From the NCBI GenBank assembly GCA_958295745.1, contig OY282370.1, positions 2,144,548-2,208,547 of the forward strand: a stretch of DNA of 64,000 bases. The letters run 5' to 3'. Origin of the DNA: an uncultured Acidimicrobiia bacterium (GTDB lineage: Bacteria > Actinomycetota > Acidimicrobiia > Spongiisociales > Spongiisociaceae). This document shows, one piece after another, positions 29,805-38,646 of the stretch (the stretch's first letter is position 1; each line of letters begins with the position of its first letter). The notes under the pieces are model-generated. The model ran no database searches. It was not told where the DNA came from and saw only the letters and a list, made by a program, of their open reading frames with translations. The position numbers and the translations under genes are program-made.

Positions 29805-30814
29805 ACGGCCCGGTGCTGGAGGTCGGCGAGCTGGTCAAGGACTACGTGACCCGCGACGCCAAGCTCCGGCAGCGGGTGGCCCGGGCGGTGGACGGGATCA
29901 GCTTCGCCGTACAGCCCGGCGAGACCTTCGCCATCGTCGGCGAGTCGGGGTCGGGCAAGTCGACGGTGGGGCGGGTGCTCCTCAAGTTGACGGATGCGAC
30001 CGAAGGGAACGTGCATCTGCTCGGCGAGGAGATACTCGGCATGCCGGAGAGGCGGTTCCGGGCCCTGCGCCGCCATATACAGATGGTGTTCCAGGATCCG
30101 CTGGCCGCTTTCGATCCGCGGGCCACCATCCGGTCCAGCCTCCGCGAGTTCGCCGGGTTCGGGGGAGGACGCAGCCGCGCCGAGCAGAACCGGGCCATCG
30201 ACCAGGCGATCAGGGACGTGGGCCTGCCCCCCGAGATATCCTGGCGGCGGCCCTCACAGGTCAGCGGGGGGCAGCTCCAGCGGCTGAGCATCGCCCGCTC
30301 GCTGCTCGTGAAGCCGCAGCTGCTGTTCCTGGACGAGCCCACCTCCTCGCTCGACGTGTCGATCCGCGGCCAGATCGTCAACCTGCTGGTCGAGATACAG
30401 GACCGGGAGGGCATCGCCTACCTGCTGGTGGCCCACGATCTGCGGGTGGTCTACGTGATGGCCCATCGGGTGGCGGTGATGTACCTCGGGCAGTTCGTGG
30501 AAATAGGTACGCGCGACCAGATATACGAGCGGGCCCGTCATCCTTATACTCGCGGTCTGCTGGAAGCCGCCCTGCTCGACGAGCCGGCGCGGGCCGGCGA
30601 TCCGGTCCGGTTGACCGGGGAGATCAGCGAAGAGCAGGTCCGCAAGCCCGGGTGCCGCCTCACTCCGCGGTGCCCCTTTGCGGAAGCGCGATGCGACGAG
30701 CCCCAGCAGCTGCGTCCGACCGGTGACGGGCGCCTCGTGCGGTGCTGGAAGGCCGTGGAGGTGCCTGTCTCGATCGGGTTGCACGGATCGGGTTCATCGA
30801 GCGAAGGGAGATGA
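29801..30814 (+). CDS. ABC transporter ATP-binding protein, DppF/OppF type
   Basis: The 337-residue second ATPase has Walker A (GESGSGKST), Q-loop (MVFQDPLAAFDPRATI), signature (VSGGQLQRLSIARSL), Walker B (LLFLDEPTSSLDV), H-loop (LVAHDLRV) and the C-terminal cysteine region (CRLTPRCPFAEARC). ATG 29801 overlaps the DppD-like stop; ATG 29789 would add four residues. It completes the five-gene importer, which sits between the two hydantoinase subunit genes. Confidence 0.94.
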   Translation: MNGPVLEVGELVKDYVTRDAKLRQRVARAVDGISFAVQPGETFAIVGESGSGKSTVGRVLLKLTDATEGNVHLLGEEILGMPERRFRALRRHIQMVFQDPLAAFDPRATIRSSLREFAGFGGGRSRAEQNRAIDQAIRDVGLPPEISWRRPSQVSGGQLQRLSIARSLLVKPQLLFLDEPTSSLDVSIRGQIVNLLVEIQDREGIAYLLVAHDLRVVYVMAHRVAVMYLGQFVEIGTRDQIYERARHPYTRGLLEAALLDEPARAGDPVRLTGEISEEQVRKPGCRLTPRCPFAEARCDEPQQLRPTGDGRLVRCWKAVEVPVSIGLHGSGSSSEGR

Positions 30815-32448
30815 AGATGAGCGTGGACCCCGTAACGGTGGAGGTGATTCGCAACGCCTTCATCTCGATCGCCTCGCAGATGAACAACAACCTGGCCCGT
30901 TCGGCCTACACGCCGATCATCTACGAGATGAAGGACTGCTCAGTGGGTTTGTTCGGGGCCAACGGCGACCTGTTGGGGCAGGCGCCCGGCCTGCCTATCT
31001 TCCTGGGCAGCCTGGAGGCGGCCATCACCGCCACCACCGAGCACTTCGGAGGCGAGGACATCTACCGGCCGGGCGATGTGTACGCGGTCAACGACAGCTA
31101 TCTCGTGGGGAGCCACCTCAACGATGTCAACGTGATCTCGCCCATCTTCCATGGGGGGGAGCTGGTGGGTTTCGGGGCCACCAAGGCCCACTGGCTGGAC
31201 ATCGGCTCCAAAGATCCGGGCCAGGCGATGGACTCCACGACCATATATCAGGAGGGCTACCGGATCGCTCCGGTCCATCTCTACCGGGAGGGCGAGCCCC
31301 AGCGGGGGATACTCGATTTTCTGACATACAACAGCCGGCTGCCGCGTTCGGTATGGGGGGACATGCATGCCCAGATCGCCGCCTGCCGCACCGGGGAGCG
31401 CGGCCTCGGCGAGCTGATCGACCGCTTCGGCCTCGACACCGTCAACGCGGCGGCGGCGGAGGTCTTCGATCAGTGCGAACGGCTCGACCGGGAGGCGGTG
31501 GCCGCCATCCCCGACGGTGTCTACCGGACCAGCGGGGAAATGGACAGCTGGGGCCCGGGCGGCGATCCCGTGTACGTCCAGGTGACCGTTGTCGTGGAGG
31601 GGGACGAGCTGGTGATCGACCTGGAGGGGTCGGACCCGCAGACGCCCGGCTGTATGAACTGCGGCTTCGCCCAGACGGCGGCGGCGGGCCGCCTGGCGTT
31701 CAAGATGCTCGTCAACTCCGACGTGCCGGTGACCGCCGGCACCTTCCGTAACGTGACCGTAACGGCGCCGGAGGCTTCCGTGTTCGACGCCCGGGAACCG
31801 GCCGCCTGCCAGTACTACTACCCCCACCTCGGGATGATGATCGATCTCGTCATCCGGGCGCTAGCCCCCGCCCTGCCCGGCCGGGTGGTGGCGGGCCAGG
31901 CCGCCGACCCGATGAACGTCCTGTTCAGCGGTCTGGACCCCCGCAGCAAAGAACCCTTCGTGGTGGGCGAGGCCACCGCGGTGGGATGGGGCGCCTACCA
32001 GGGCGGTGACGGCACCAACGGCCTGATCAACTACGGAGGCGGCGACCTCAAGAACATCCCGGTGGAGGTGATGGAATCTCGGTACCCGGTCCGGGTTCAC
32101 AAGTACGCCCTCTGGCAGGATTCGGGGGGCCGCGGCCGCTGGCGCGGCGGGATGGGAATAGAGCGCGAATACGAGGTGCTGGCCGACCACATCACCGTCT
32201 CCACCTGGTTCGAGCGGACCCGGACGCCCGGATGGGGGCTGTTCGGCGGGGAGTCGGGGGCGGTCACCGAGGTCACCCTCACCGTGGACGGCGAGACGAA
32301 AGACCTGCTCAAGGTCAACCAGCATCCGGCCCCGGCGGGCGCCCGCCTCCATGTCGCCACCGGGGGCGGAGGGGGTTACGGCAACCCGGCGGAACGGGAC
32401 CCGGAGCTGGCGCGCCGCGATCTGATAGACGGGTACACCTCCCAGTGA
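30811..32448 (+). CDS. hydantoinase/oxoprolinase family protein, subunit B
   Basis: HyuB subunits carry the hydrolytic site of the ATP-dependent amidohydrolase. The 545-residue product opens with VDPVTVEVIRNAFISIASQM and NNNLARSAYTPIIYEMKDCS, family-defining, followed by PGDVYAVNDSYLVGSHLNDV and the glycine-rich C-terminal block ending RLHVATGGGGGYGNPAERD. ATG 30811 overlaps the upstream ATPase stop (ATGA); a second ATG at 30817 is also usable. With the A subunit at 22040 it makes a complete enzyme. Confidence 0.95.
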   Translation: MKMSVDPVTVEVIRNAFISIASQMNNNLARSAYTPIIYEMKDCSVGLFGANGDLLGQAPGLPIFLGSLEAAITATTEHFGGEDIYRPGDVYAVNDSYLVGSHLNDVNVISPIFHGGELVGFGATKAHWLDIGSKDPGQAMDSTTIYQEGYRIAPVHLYREGEPQRGILDFLTYNSRLPRSVWGDMHAQIAACRTGERGLGELIDRFGLDTVNAAAAEVFDQCERLDREAVAAIPDGVYRTSGEMDSWGPGGDPVYVQVTVVVEGDELVIDLEGSDPQTPGCMNCGFAQTAAAGRLAFKMLVNSDVPVTAGTFRNVTVTAPEASVFDAREPAACQYYYPHLGMMIDLVIRALAPALPGRVVAGQAADPMNVLFSGLDPRSKEPFVVGEATAVGWGAYQGGDGTNGLINYGGGDLKNIPVEVMESRYPVRVHKYALWQDSGGRGRWRGGMGIEREYEVLADHITVSTWFERTRTPGWGLFGGESGAVTEVTLTVDGETKDLLKVNQHPAPAGARLHVATGGGGGYGNPAERDPELARRDLIDGYTSQ

Positions 32449-33665
32449 CGGCCTCTCCGCATCCGGCCGCCCCTCCCCTCCGCATCACAGGGGCCTCCTG
32501 GCTCGACACCGCCGCCGGGGAGGCCCGGGCGATGGATCTGCTCATAGAGAACGGGGTGTTCCAGGCCGAGGACGGGCGTCCGGCCGACACGGTGGACGGG
32601 TCGGGACTGACCGCCATGTTCGGGCTGTGGGACTGCCACGCCCATGCGGGCGGGTTGATGTACGACCCTGACGCGGCCGGGTACTTCGAGGGGGCGCCCG
32701 ATCGGACCATCCGCGCCGGACAGAACTTCCGCCAAGCGGTGGAAATGGGGGTGACGGGGGTGCGCTGCGTAGATGAGGCCGACGATCTGGATCTGGCCTG
32801 GGGCAGGGCCTATCAGGCCGGCGTCTTCCTCGGGCCGAGAGTGGTGGGCGCCGGGCGGGGGATCCGCACCACCGGAGGGCACGGAACCGCTTTTCCCCGC
32901 GTCTACACGCAGATGGAAGCCGAGCTGATCGTGGACGGGCCGTCCGCCATGGCCCGAGCCGTGCGCCGCCAGGTGGAGCGGGGGGCGCAGTGGATCAAGA
33001 TCATGCTCACCGGCGGCCTCTACAGCCCTCACGAGGCCGCCTCCGACGGCCAGTTCACGGAAGCGGAGCTGGCCGTCCTGATGGAGGTGGCCAACCAGCG
33101 CCGGATTCCGGTGGCGGCCCACTGCGGGGGAACGGAACCCGCCATCGCCTTCTCCAGGCTCGGCGGACGGTCCATCGAGCACGGTTACGAGCTGGACGAG
33201 CGGGCGGCCGAGGTGATGGCCCGCAACGGCACGTGGCTGGTGCCCACCCTGGGCGTCACCCACGATCAGGAATACATCGCCGCCGAGGGATGGCCGGAGC
33301 ACGCCGCGGCCCGTTCCCGTGAGCTCATGCCCGCCCACGCCGCCGCCCTGCACGCCTGTGTGGAGGCCGGAGTCAAGGTGGCGGTGGGCGCCGACCTGAA
33401 CCCGATCGGACCGCGCCTCCACCGAGAGCTGGAGATGCTGGAGCGGGCCGGGATGGATCGGCGGTGGGTGCTGCATGCCGCTTCGGTCGGCGGCAGGGAG
33501 CTCAATGGTCTGGGCGGGGCGTCCACTCCGGATCCGGGAACGGCCGCTGATATGGTGCTGGTGGAAGGGAATCCCATGGAATCTATTTCGACGTTGCGCA
33601 GGCCTGTCTTGGTGGTTGCCCACGGGCGGGTGGTGTTCTCCCGCCGAGGCCGGGGAGAGGTGTGA
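32445..33665 (+). CDS. amidohydrolase family protein (imidazolonepropionase-like)
   Basis: The 406-residue product has the amidohydrolase plan: N-terminal small barrel, metal motif H-x-H (LWDCHAHAGG), a lysine in WIKIMLTGGL that may be carbamylated, histidines in VAAHCGGTEPA and IEHGYELDE, the catalytic Asp in VGADLNPIG, and a closing GTAADMVLVEGNPMES strand. It would hydrolyse a C-N bond of a cyclic or acyl amide. GTG at 32445 overlaps the hydantoinase B stop. It probably acts downstream of, or in parallel to, the hydantoinase; the substrate is not visible. Confidence 0.92.
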   Translation: MTASPHPAAPPLRITGASWLDTAAGEARAMDLLIENGVFQAEDGRPADTVDGSGLTAMFGLWDCHAHAGGLMYDPDAAGYFEGAPDRTIRAGQNFRQAVEMGVTGVRCVDEADDLDLAWGRAYQAGVFLGPRVVGAGRGIRTTGGHGTAFPRVYTQMEAELIVDGPSAMARAVRRQVERGAQWIKIMLTGGLYSPHEAASDGQFTEAELAVLMEVANQRRIPVAAHCGGTEPAIAFSRLGGRSIEHGYELDERAAEVMARNGTWLVPTLGVTHDQEYIAAEGWPEHAAARSRELMPAHAAALHACVEAGVKVAVGADLNPIGPRLHRELEMLERAGMDRRWVLHAASVGGRELNGLGGASTPDPGTAADMVLVEGNPMESISTLRRPVLVVAHGRVVFSRRGRGEV

Positions 33666-34819
33666 TGCCGGGGGCGGCGGGTGTCCGATTCGACTATCGG
33701 GCCCGGAGGCGGGCGTTCGGGGCGATACTCGAAGAAACCGGGGTGGAAGCGGCGTGGTTGCCGATCGGCGCCGACCTCGAGTATCTCACCGGTTTGCAGC
33801 GGCGGGTCCCCACCTTCGGCGAGGTGAACTACGCGCACGGCTGGATAGCGGGGGCCTTCCTGGTGCGGGGGCGGGACCCGATTTTCCTGTTGCCCCGCAA
33901 CTACGTGGAGTTCGACCTGCCCGAAGGGGTTCCGGGCGAGGTGGTAAAGGTGGATGAGATGGACGACGGCGAGGCCCTCTTCGCCCGGACGGCGGCGTCG
34001 CTACCCCCGGTCGAGACCGCGGCGGTGGGCGCCCGCACCTGGGCCTCGGCCACCATGCATATCCTCGACGAGCTGGGGGGACCCCGGCTGGTGAACGCCA
34101 CCCGGCTGCTCAACCGGCTGAGGCGGATCAAGAGCCCGGACGAGCTGGACCTGATGCGGCGGGCCTGCCGGATCGCCGACCGGGCGATGGAGGAGACCGG
34201 CGGGCGGGTCGGCGCCGGGGTCACCGAGCTGGCCTTGGCCGAGGAGGTCAACTATCACCTGCTGCGGCTCGGGTCGCGCACCTGGTCGTTCGACACAGCC
34301 GTGTGGCAGATGGGCCCGGGGGACGACCGAGATGCCAACGTGCGCCTCTCCCAACAGGAGGTCCGGGGAGGAATGGGGGTTTCCTTCGACTTCGGGGCGG
34401 TGGTCCAGGGTTATTGCTCCGACTTCGGGCGGACCCTCCGGGTGGGCGAACCGGACGACGAGTACCGGCGGGCCTACGAGACGGTGATGGCCGCCCAGCA
34501 GGCCGGGATCGATGCGGTCCGGCCGGGCGTTCCCGCCTCCGCGGTGCATAGAGCCACGCGAGCGGTGATCGAGGAGGCGGGGTACGGCGACTGGTTCCGC
34601 CACCGGACCGGCCACTGCATCGGGCTCGACGTTCATGAGGAGCCCTTCATCTCTCCGGAGGACGACACCCCGCTGGAGGCCGGCATGACCTTCACGATCG
34701 AGCCCTCCATCTTCTGGCCGGGCCGGGTGGGGGTGCGGGTGGAGGACATCATCCTCTGCACGGAAGAGGGAGGCGTCAAGCTCAACGAGCACCCGACCAC
34801 CCTCGTGGTGCGTGACTAG
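33662..34819 (+). CDS. M24 family metallopeptidase (Xaa-Pro aminopeptidase/dipeptidase-like)
   Basis: The 385-residue protein has a creatinase-type N-terminal domain and a C-terminal pita-bread domain with all five metal ligands: Asp in SFDFGAVVQG, Asp in CSDFGRTLRVG, His in RTGHCIGLDVHEEP, Glu in MTFTIEPSIF and Glu in GVRVEDIIL. It is therefore probably an active metallopeptidase or amidase cutting a short peptide. The start is GTG 33662 or the adjacent ATG 33665, overlapping the amidohydrolase stop. It is the last gene of the operon; a dispersed repeat follows. Confidence 0.92.
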   Translation: MMPGAAGVRFDYRARRRAFGAILEETGVEAAWLPIGADLEYLTGLQRRVPTFGEVNYAHGWIAGAFLVRGRDPIFLLPRNYVEFDLPEGVPGEVVKVDEMDDGEALFARTAASLPPVETAAVGARTWASATMHILDELGGPRLVNATRLLNRLRRIKSPDELDLMRRACRIADRAMEETGGRVGAGVTELALAEEVNYHLLRLGSRTWSFDTAVWQMGPGDDRDANVRLSQQEVRGGMGVSFDFGAVVQGYCSDFGRTLRVGEPDDEYRRAYETVMAAQQAGIDAVRPGVPASAVHRATRAVIEEAGYGDWFRHRTGHCIGLDVHEEPFISPEDDTPLEAGMTFTIEPSIFWPGRVGVRVEDIILCTEEGGVKLNEHPTTLVVRD

Positions 34820-35292
34820 GTTTTGACGACCGGAGAAGCTGTCATCGCCATGCGGCCGCATACGACCGGCAACCTCGACCGGCTCCTCTCGGATCGCGAA
34901 AAAAATCCGGCGAAACCCGCCGCGAGGGTATTGGTGTTGTCTCACATATGCGATATAAAGGTATCTACCGAATCACAAACATCGCCGCGAGGTTCTAGAG
35001 AGGGCGGCGATCACATCGGTGTCTCATCAGCCCCATCCCTAGTACCGGGATCAGGCCCACGCGGCCAGGGCTGGGATCCGATCCTTGGTGGTGGCGGTGG
35101 GGGCGGGCCCGGCGGGAGGGGCCGGGTGCGGGGTTTTTCGCGTTCTCGGACGGGGTTTCAAGGGGTTTCAGGCGGTTTCAGGGGTGGTTTTCGCGAGTCT
35201 GTCCGATTGCTCCGTCAACGGTCCGGTACCTGCTCGGGTACGGTCTTCACGCGTTGCGCAACCGGGCGGTATACAACCGGGATGCTCCGCTG
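34820..35292. other. 473-base gap between M24 peptidase and SDR genes
   Basis: Most of it is the second dispersed repeat copy. To its right lie three short units of GGTTTCA-rich sequence (about 35153-35185), apparently a degenerate tandem repeat. I see no coding sequence and no clear promoter for the SDR gene. Confidence 0.5.
34932..35155 (+). repeat. dispersed intergenic element, copy 2
   Basis: The AT-rich start (CATATGCGATATAAAGGTAT) is followed by the hairpin ATCGCCG (34981-34987) / CGGCGAT (35005-35011) with a 17-base loop containing GGTTCTAGAGAGG. Then come GGCCCACGCGGCC, GGTGGCGGTGGGGGCGGGCC and TTTTTCGCGTTCTCGG. The order matches copies 1 and 3. It is co-directional with the SDR-LLM-RidA genes that begin about 140 bases downstream. 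Confidence 0.85.
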
Positions 35293-36024
35293 ATGGCCGC
35301 CGTTCCCTCTGCTGCGCTGGTAACCGGGGGCGTCCGGGGCATCGGGCGTGCCATCGCCGAGCGGCTGGCGGCCCGGGGCGATGTGGTGTTCGTGGGGGAT
35401 ATCGAAGAGCCGTGCGGGGTGGGCGGCGCCGATAGCGGGATCCGGTGGGTGGAGATGGACGTGAGGGATACGGGGGCCATGGCGGCGGCGGTTGAGGAAA
35501 TCGACCGGGAGGTACCGCTCGGGACCATGGTCAACAACGCCGGAGTAGCCTGGATGCGCCCCTTGGTGGATGTGACTCCTGAAGAGTTCGACGACCTGAT
35601 GGCGGTCAACCTGCGGGGGGCGTTCTTCGGGACGCAGGCGGCGGCGAAGGTCATGATCCCCCGCAGCCGGGGGTCTATCGTCAACATAGCTTCTACCTCG
35701 TCTTTCTCCGCCTCGACCACCCCTATGACCCCGTACGACACCTCGAAAGGCGGGGTGCGGATGCTCACCCTGGCTGCTGCCAGAGAGCTGGCCCCGCACG
35801 GGATCCGGGTGAACGCGGTGGCGCCGGGAACCATGGACACCGATCTGACCCGCAGGCTCCTGGGCAGCACCGGGGCGCTGGAGGAACAGCCCGGCACCCT
35901 CATACCTCTGGGCCGCTTGGGCCGCCCCGAGGACGTTGCCGGAGCGGTCGATTTCTTGACTTCGGAGGATGCGTCCTATATCACCGGCCATGTGATGGCG
36001 GTCGACGGCGGGTGGCTGGCGTGA
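35293..36024 (+). CDS. SDR family NAD(P)-dependent oxidoreductase
   Basis: This 243-residue classical short-chain dehydrogenase has the cofactor motif TGGVRGIGRA, NNAGVAWM, the active-site Ser (SIVNIASTSS), the catalytic Tyr-x3-Lys (YDTSKGG) and the C-terminal MAVDGGWLA. The substrate is unknown. I chose ATG 35293, which gives the family N-terminus AALVTGG; the frame is open to 35254. Its stop overlaps the GTG of the LLM oxidoreductase, so the two probably act in one pathway. Confidence 0.9.
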   Translation: MAAVPSAALVTGGVRGIGRAIAERLAARGDVVFVGDIEEPCGVGGADSGIRWVEMDVRDTGAMAAAVEEIDREVPLGTMVNNAGVAWMRPLVDVTPEEFDDLMAVNLRGAFFGTQAAAKVMIPRSRGSIVNIASTSSFSASTTPMTPYDTSKGGVRMLTLAAARELAPHGIRVNAVAPGTMDTDLTRRLLGSTGALEEQPGTLIPLGRLGRPEDVAGAVDFLTSEDASYITGHVMAVDGGWLA

Positions 36025-36899
36025 GCCCCGTCCGGATCGGGGTCGGCCTCCCCGCCCACGGTCCTGCCTCGCCGAACATGTCGGTCTCCGAGGCGGCGCG
36101 GGCGGCCGAGCGCATGGGCTTCGACTCGGTGTGGATGAGCGACCACGTGGTCATGGTGGAGGGCGCCGCGTCGCCCTACCCGTTCGCGGCGGATGCGAAG
36201 ATCACCTGGCCGGAAGACGCCCCCATGTTCGACTGCCTCATCGCCCTAGCGGCGGCCGGGGCGGCCACCTCCCGCATCGAGCTGGGGACCTGCGTGCTGA
36301 TAGCCCCCCAGCGGAACCCGATCGTGCTGGCCAAACAGGCCGCCACCCTCGATGTCCTCACCGGAGGGCGGTTCACCCTCGGGGTGGGCGCCGGATGGCT
36401 GGCCGAAGAGTTCAGGGCCCTGGAAGCGCCGTTCGCGGGCCGCGGGGAACGCCTAGACGAATGGATCGCCATTTTCCGGGACTGCTGGACGGGCCGCCCC
36501 CGAGCCCATGATTACCGGCATTGGAGCGTGCCGCCCGGCGTGTTGTGCTATCCCACCCCGGTACATGAGGTGCCCGTCCTGGTAGGCGGGATGTCACGGG
36601 CCGCTCTGCGCCGCACCGGACGGCTCGCCGATGGGTGGATGGCCTTCCAGTACACCTACGAGGTCGATCCCGAAGAGATCGCCGAGGGCCGCCGGATCAT
36701 CGAGGACGAAGTCGCCGCGGTGGGCCGCCCCCCGCTCGTTCGGATGGCGATGCAGTCCCCGGGGCCGGCCGAACCGCTGGCCGAACGCCTGGTCGATTTG
36801 GCGGCGGCGGGCCTCACCGACGTGGTGATCTCGGTGGACTGGTCGAAGCCGGAGAAGGTAGAGGACATCCTGCGGATGCTCAGGCGGGTCTTTACATGA
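36021..36899 (+). CDS. LLM-class (F420- or flavin-dependent) oxidoreductase
   Basis: The 292-residue bacterial-luciferase-like barrel shows FDSVWMSDHVVM, IELGTCVLIAPQRNPIVLAKQ, GRFTLGVGAGWLAEEF, and VLVGGMSRAALRRTGRLADGW. These blocks match the LLM families that in actinobacteria often use coenzyme F420; the cofactor cannot be fixed from sequence alone. GTG 36021 forms a GTGA overlap with the SDR stop; GTG 36012 is an alternative. Pairing with an SDR and a RidA protein suggests a small oxidative catabolic unit. Confidence 0.9.
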   Translation: MSPVRIGVGLPAHGPASPNMSVSEAARAAERMGFDSVWMSDHVVMVEGAASPYPFAADAKITWPEDAPMFDCLIALAAAGAATSRIELGTCVLIAPQRNPIVLAKQAATLDVLTGGRFTLGVGAGWLAEEFRALEAPFAGRGERLDEWIAIFRDCWTGRPRAHDYRHWSVPPGVLCYPTPVHEVPVLVGGMSRAALRRTGRLADGWMAFQYTYEVDPEEIAEGRRIIEDEVAAVGRPPLVRMAMQSPGPAEPLAERLVDLAAAGLTDVVISVDWSKPEKVEDILRMLRRVFT

Positions 36900-36991
36900 C
36901 CCGCCGGGGAAGGTTCCATGGTCCGAGTTTTCGGATTGCGGTCCAACCTGATTGTCCATGGCCGGGGTCAACGGATAGGTAAGGAGGCGGT

Positions 36992-37387
36992 ATGCCAGAA
37001 ACCAAGGCTCTGATCAGCAAGGACGCCCCCGAACCGCGCGGGCCCTACCCGCACGTGCGGATCGAAGGTGATCTGGTTTGGGTGACAGGCCAGATCGGGC
37101 GGGTCCCCGATACAGGCGACTTCGTGGAGGGCGGCTTCGAGCCGGAGTTCCGCCAAGCCATCACCAACCTCGAGCGGATACTGTCCGAGGTAGGCGCCTC
37201 GCTGGCCGACGTGGTGCACACCTGCGTGCAGTTCGTAGAGGAGGACGACCTCGATGCCATGAACCGCATCTACGGCGAGCGCTTCCCGATCCCGCGCCCC
37301 GCCCGCACCAGCTTCGGCGCCGCCTTCCTGTGGAAGGGCGCCAAGGTGCAGATCGACGCGGTGGCCCGCTTCCCCCACGCCCGTTGA
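36992..37387 (+). CDS. RidA/YjgF/Rut family protein
   Basis: The 131-residue trimeric-type protein contains the RidA pattern: GPYPHVRIEGDLVWVTGQIG, an amphipathic helix (FRQAITNLERILSEVGASLADVV), and PARTSFGAAFL with the conserved arginine. Archetypal RidA hydrolyses reactive enamine/imine intermediates; here the usual Glu near the end is replaced by Asp in KVQIDAVARF, so it may belong to another Rid subgroup. AAGGAGG sits just before the ATG. It is the last high-GC gene before the A+T-richer island. Confidence 0.9.
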   Translation: MPETKALISKDAPEPRGPYPHVRIEGDLVWVTGQIGRVPDTGDFVEGGFEPEFRQAITNLERILSEVGASLADVVHTCVQFVEEDDLDAMNRIYGERFPIPRPARTSFGAAFLWKGAKVQIDAVARFPHAR

Positions 37388-37512
37388 CCAGTTTTTCTGA
37401 TACTGCGTTGAGTATGGGTGCCGAGTTGCGAAATCTGAAGCCAGCTCTGCCCGTCACGGCGACAATCTCCTGGCTAAGCTGGGGATCCCACCAGATACGA
37501 AGGGTTCCGTAG

Positions 37513-38646
37513 ATGGTCGAAACCGCCGAGGAACAGGTGACGGCATCCTTGGATGATGTAGTGGACATTCCAGCCGAGGAGCTGCGCTTCGATAGCAGTA
37601 ACCCGAGGCTGTTCCTTGAAAATGACCTGTCGGATGAGGAACTTGTTCTTATTCTCTGGCGAGAATTTGCCGTTGATGAGGTAGCCCTATCTATCGCTAA
37701 CAATGGTTATTTCCGTCATGAGCCGTTGTTCGTTGCTCGCGAGAGTGGACGACTCATAGTTGTAGAGGGCAACCGACGCTTGGCTGCTGTTCGTCTGCTG
37801 GTAGACGGTGATCTCCGCAAGAGGGTCAAGGCAACCGACCTACCACAGATCACTGAGGCACGTGAAAAGGAGCTCAAAGAGCTACCTGTAGTAATCTGCC
37901 AACGTGAAAATGTATGGCAATATATCGGTTTCAAGCATGTCAATGGTCCGCAAGCTTGGCAGTCCTATGCAAAGGCCCAGTATACCGCTTGGGTGCATAA
38001 TAATCTCGATGTTTCCCTGGATAAGATCGCTCGTAGTATCGGAGACAGACATTGGACTGTTCGTCGTCATTATCGTGGACTTATGATTCTCCGACAAGCA
38101 GAACGTTCAGGCGTGTTTGATTTGGAAGACAGATGGAAAAAGCATTTTTCCTTTTCGCATCTTTATACTGGACTGGATTATCAGAATATTCGAGAATTTA
38201 TTGGGATTGATAATGAAACGAGCTATCGCCCTGATCCAATACCAAAAAAATATCTTAAGAATTTGGGTGAATTATTTCTTTGGTTGTATGGTCAGAAGTC
38301 CACTAATACAATGCCTATAGTACAGTCTCAAAATCCTCATTTACGTCAGCTAGTCTCAGTGATAGGCAACGGTGCTGGTCTTGTTGCACTCAGGCGAGGC
38401 CTTTCACTTGATATTGCTCTAGATTTCAGCAAAGGAGATGAATTATTATTCAAGGGAGATCTCCTTGAAGCTCGTAGATTTCTCCAAAAGGCACGCGGTA
38501 GACAGCCGACTGGTGATTTGGGTGATCCGGGGACCCTCCGGACTGCGAACGAGATACTTGACCTTGCAGAACGACTTGTCATAGACATGGAACAACATCG
38601 ACGAGAAGAGCGAACGTCCCGCCGTAGTCGCCGCGCGGTGTCGTGA
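37513..38646 (+). CDS. ParB/sulfiredoxin-like domain protein of the A+T-rich island
   Basis: The 377-residue product starts with a ParB N-terminal-like domain: IPAEELRFDSSNPRLF, NGYFRHEPLFVARESGRL, then VVEGNRRLAAVRLLVDGD, the conserved ParB-type nucleotide-binding box. A helical middle (WQSYAKAQYTAWVHNNLDVS, then a helix-turn-helix-like RSIGDRHWTVRRHYRGLMI) resembles the KorB/ParB DNA-binding part. It is not a chromosomal ParB; no parA is near. The stop and the next start overlap as GTGA, so it works with the following gene. Codon use shifts to A/T third positions within this gene. Confidence 0.75.
   Translation: MVETAEEQVTASLDDVVDIPAEELRFDSSNPRLFLENDLSDEELVLILWREFAVDEVALSIANNGYFRHEPLFVARESGRLIVVEGNRRLAAVRLLVDGDLRKRVKATDLPQITEAREKELKELPVVICQRENVWQYIGFKHVNGPQAWQSYAKAQYTAWVHNNLDVSLDKIARSIGDRHWTVRRHYRGLMILRQAERSGVFDLEDRWKKHFSFSHLYTGLDYQNIREFIGIDNETSYRPDPIPKKYLKNLGELFLWLYGQKSTNTMPIVQSQNPHLRQLVSVIGNGAGLVALRRGLSLDIALDFSKGDELLFKGDLLEARRFLQKARGRQPTGDLGDPGTLRTANEILDLAERLVIDMEQHRREERTSRRSRRAVS

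Noticed and set aside
37513-38646. Chromosomal partition protein ParB near the replication origin
   Set aside because: There is no parA, parS-like repeat or origin gene nearby, and the neighbours are DNA methylases and nuclease-like proteins.
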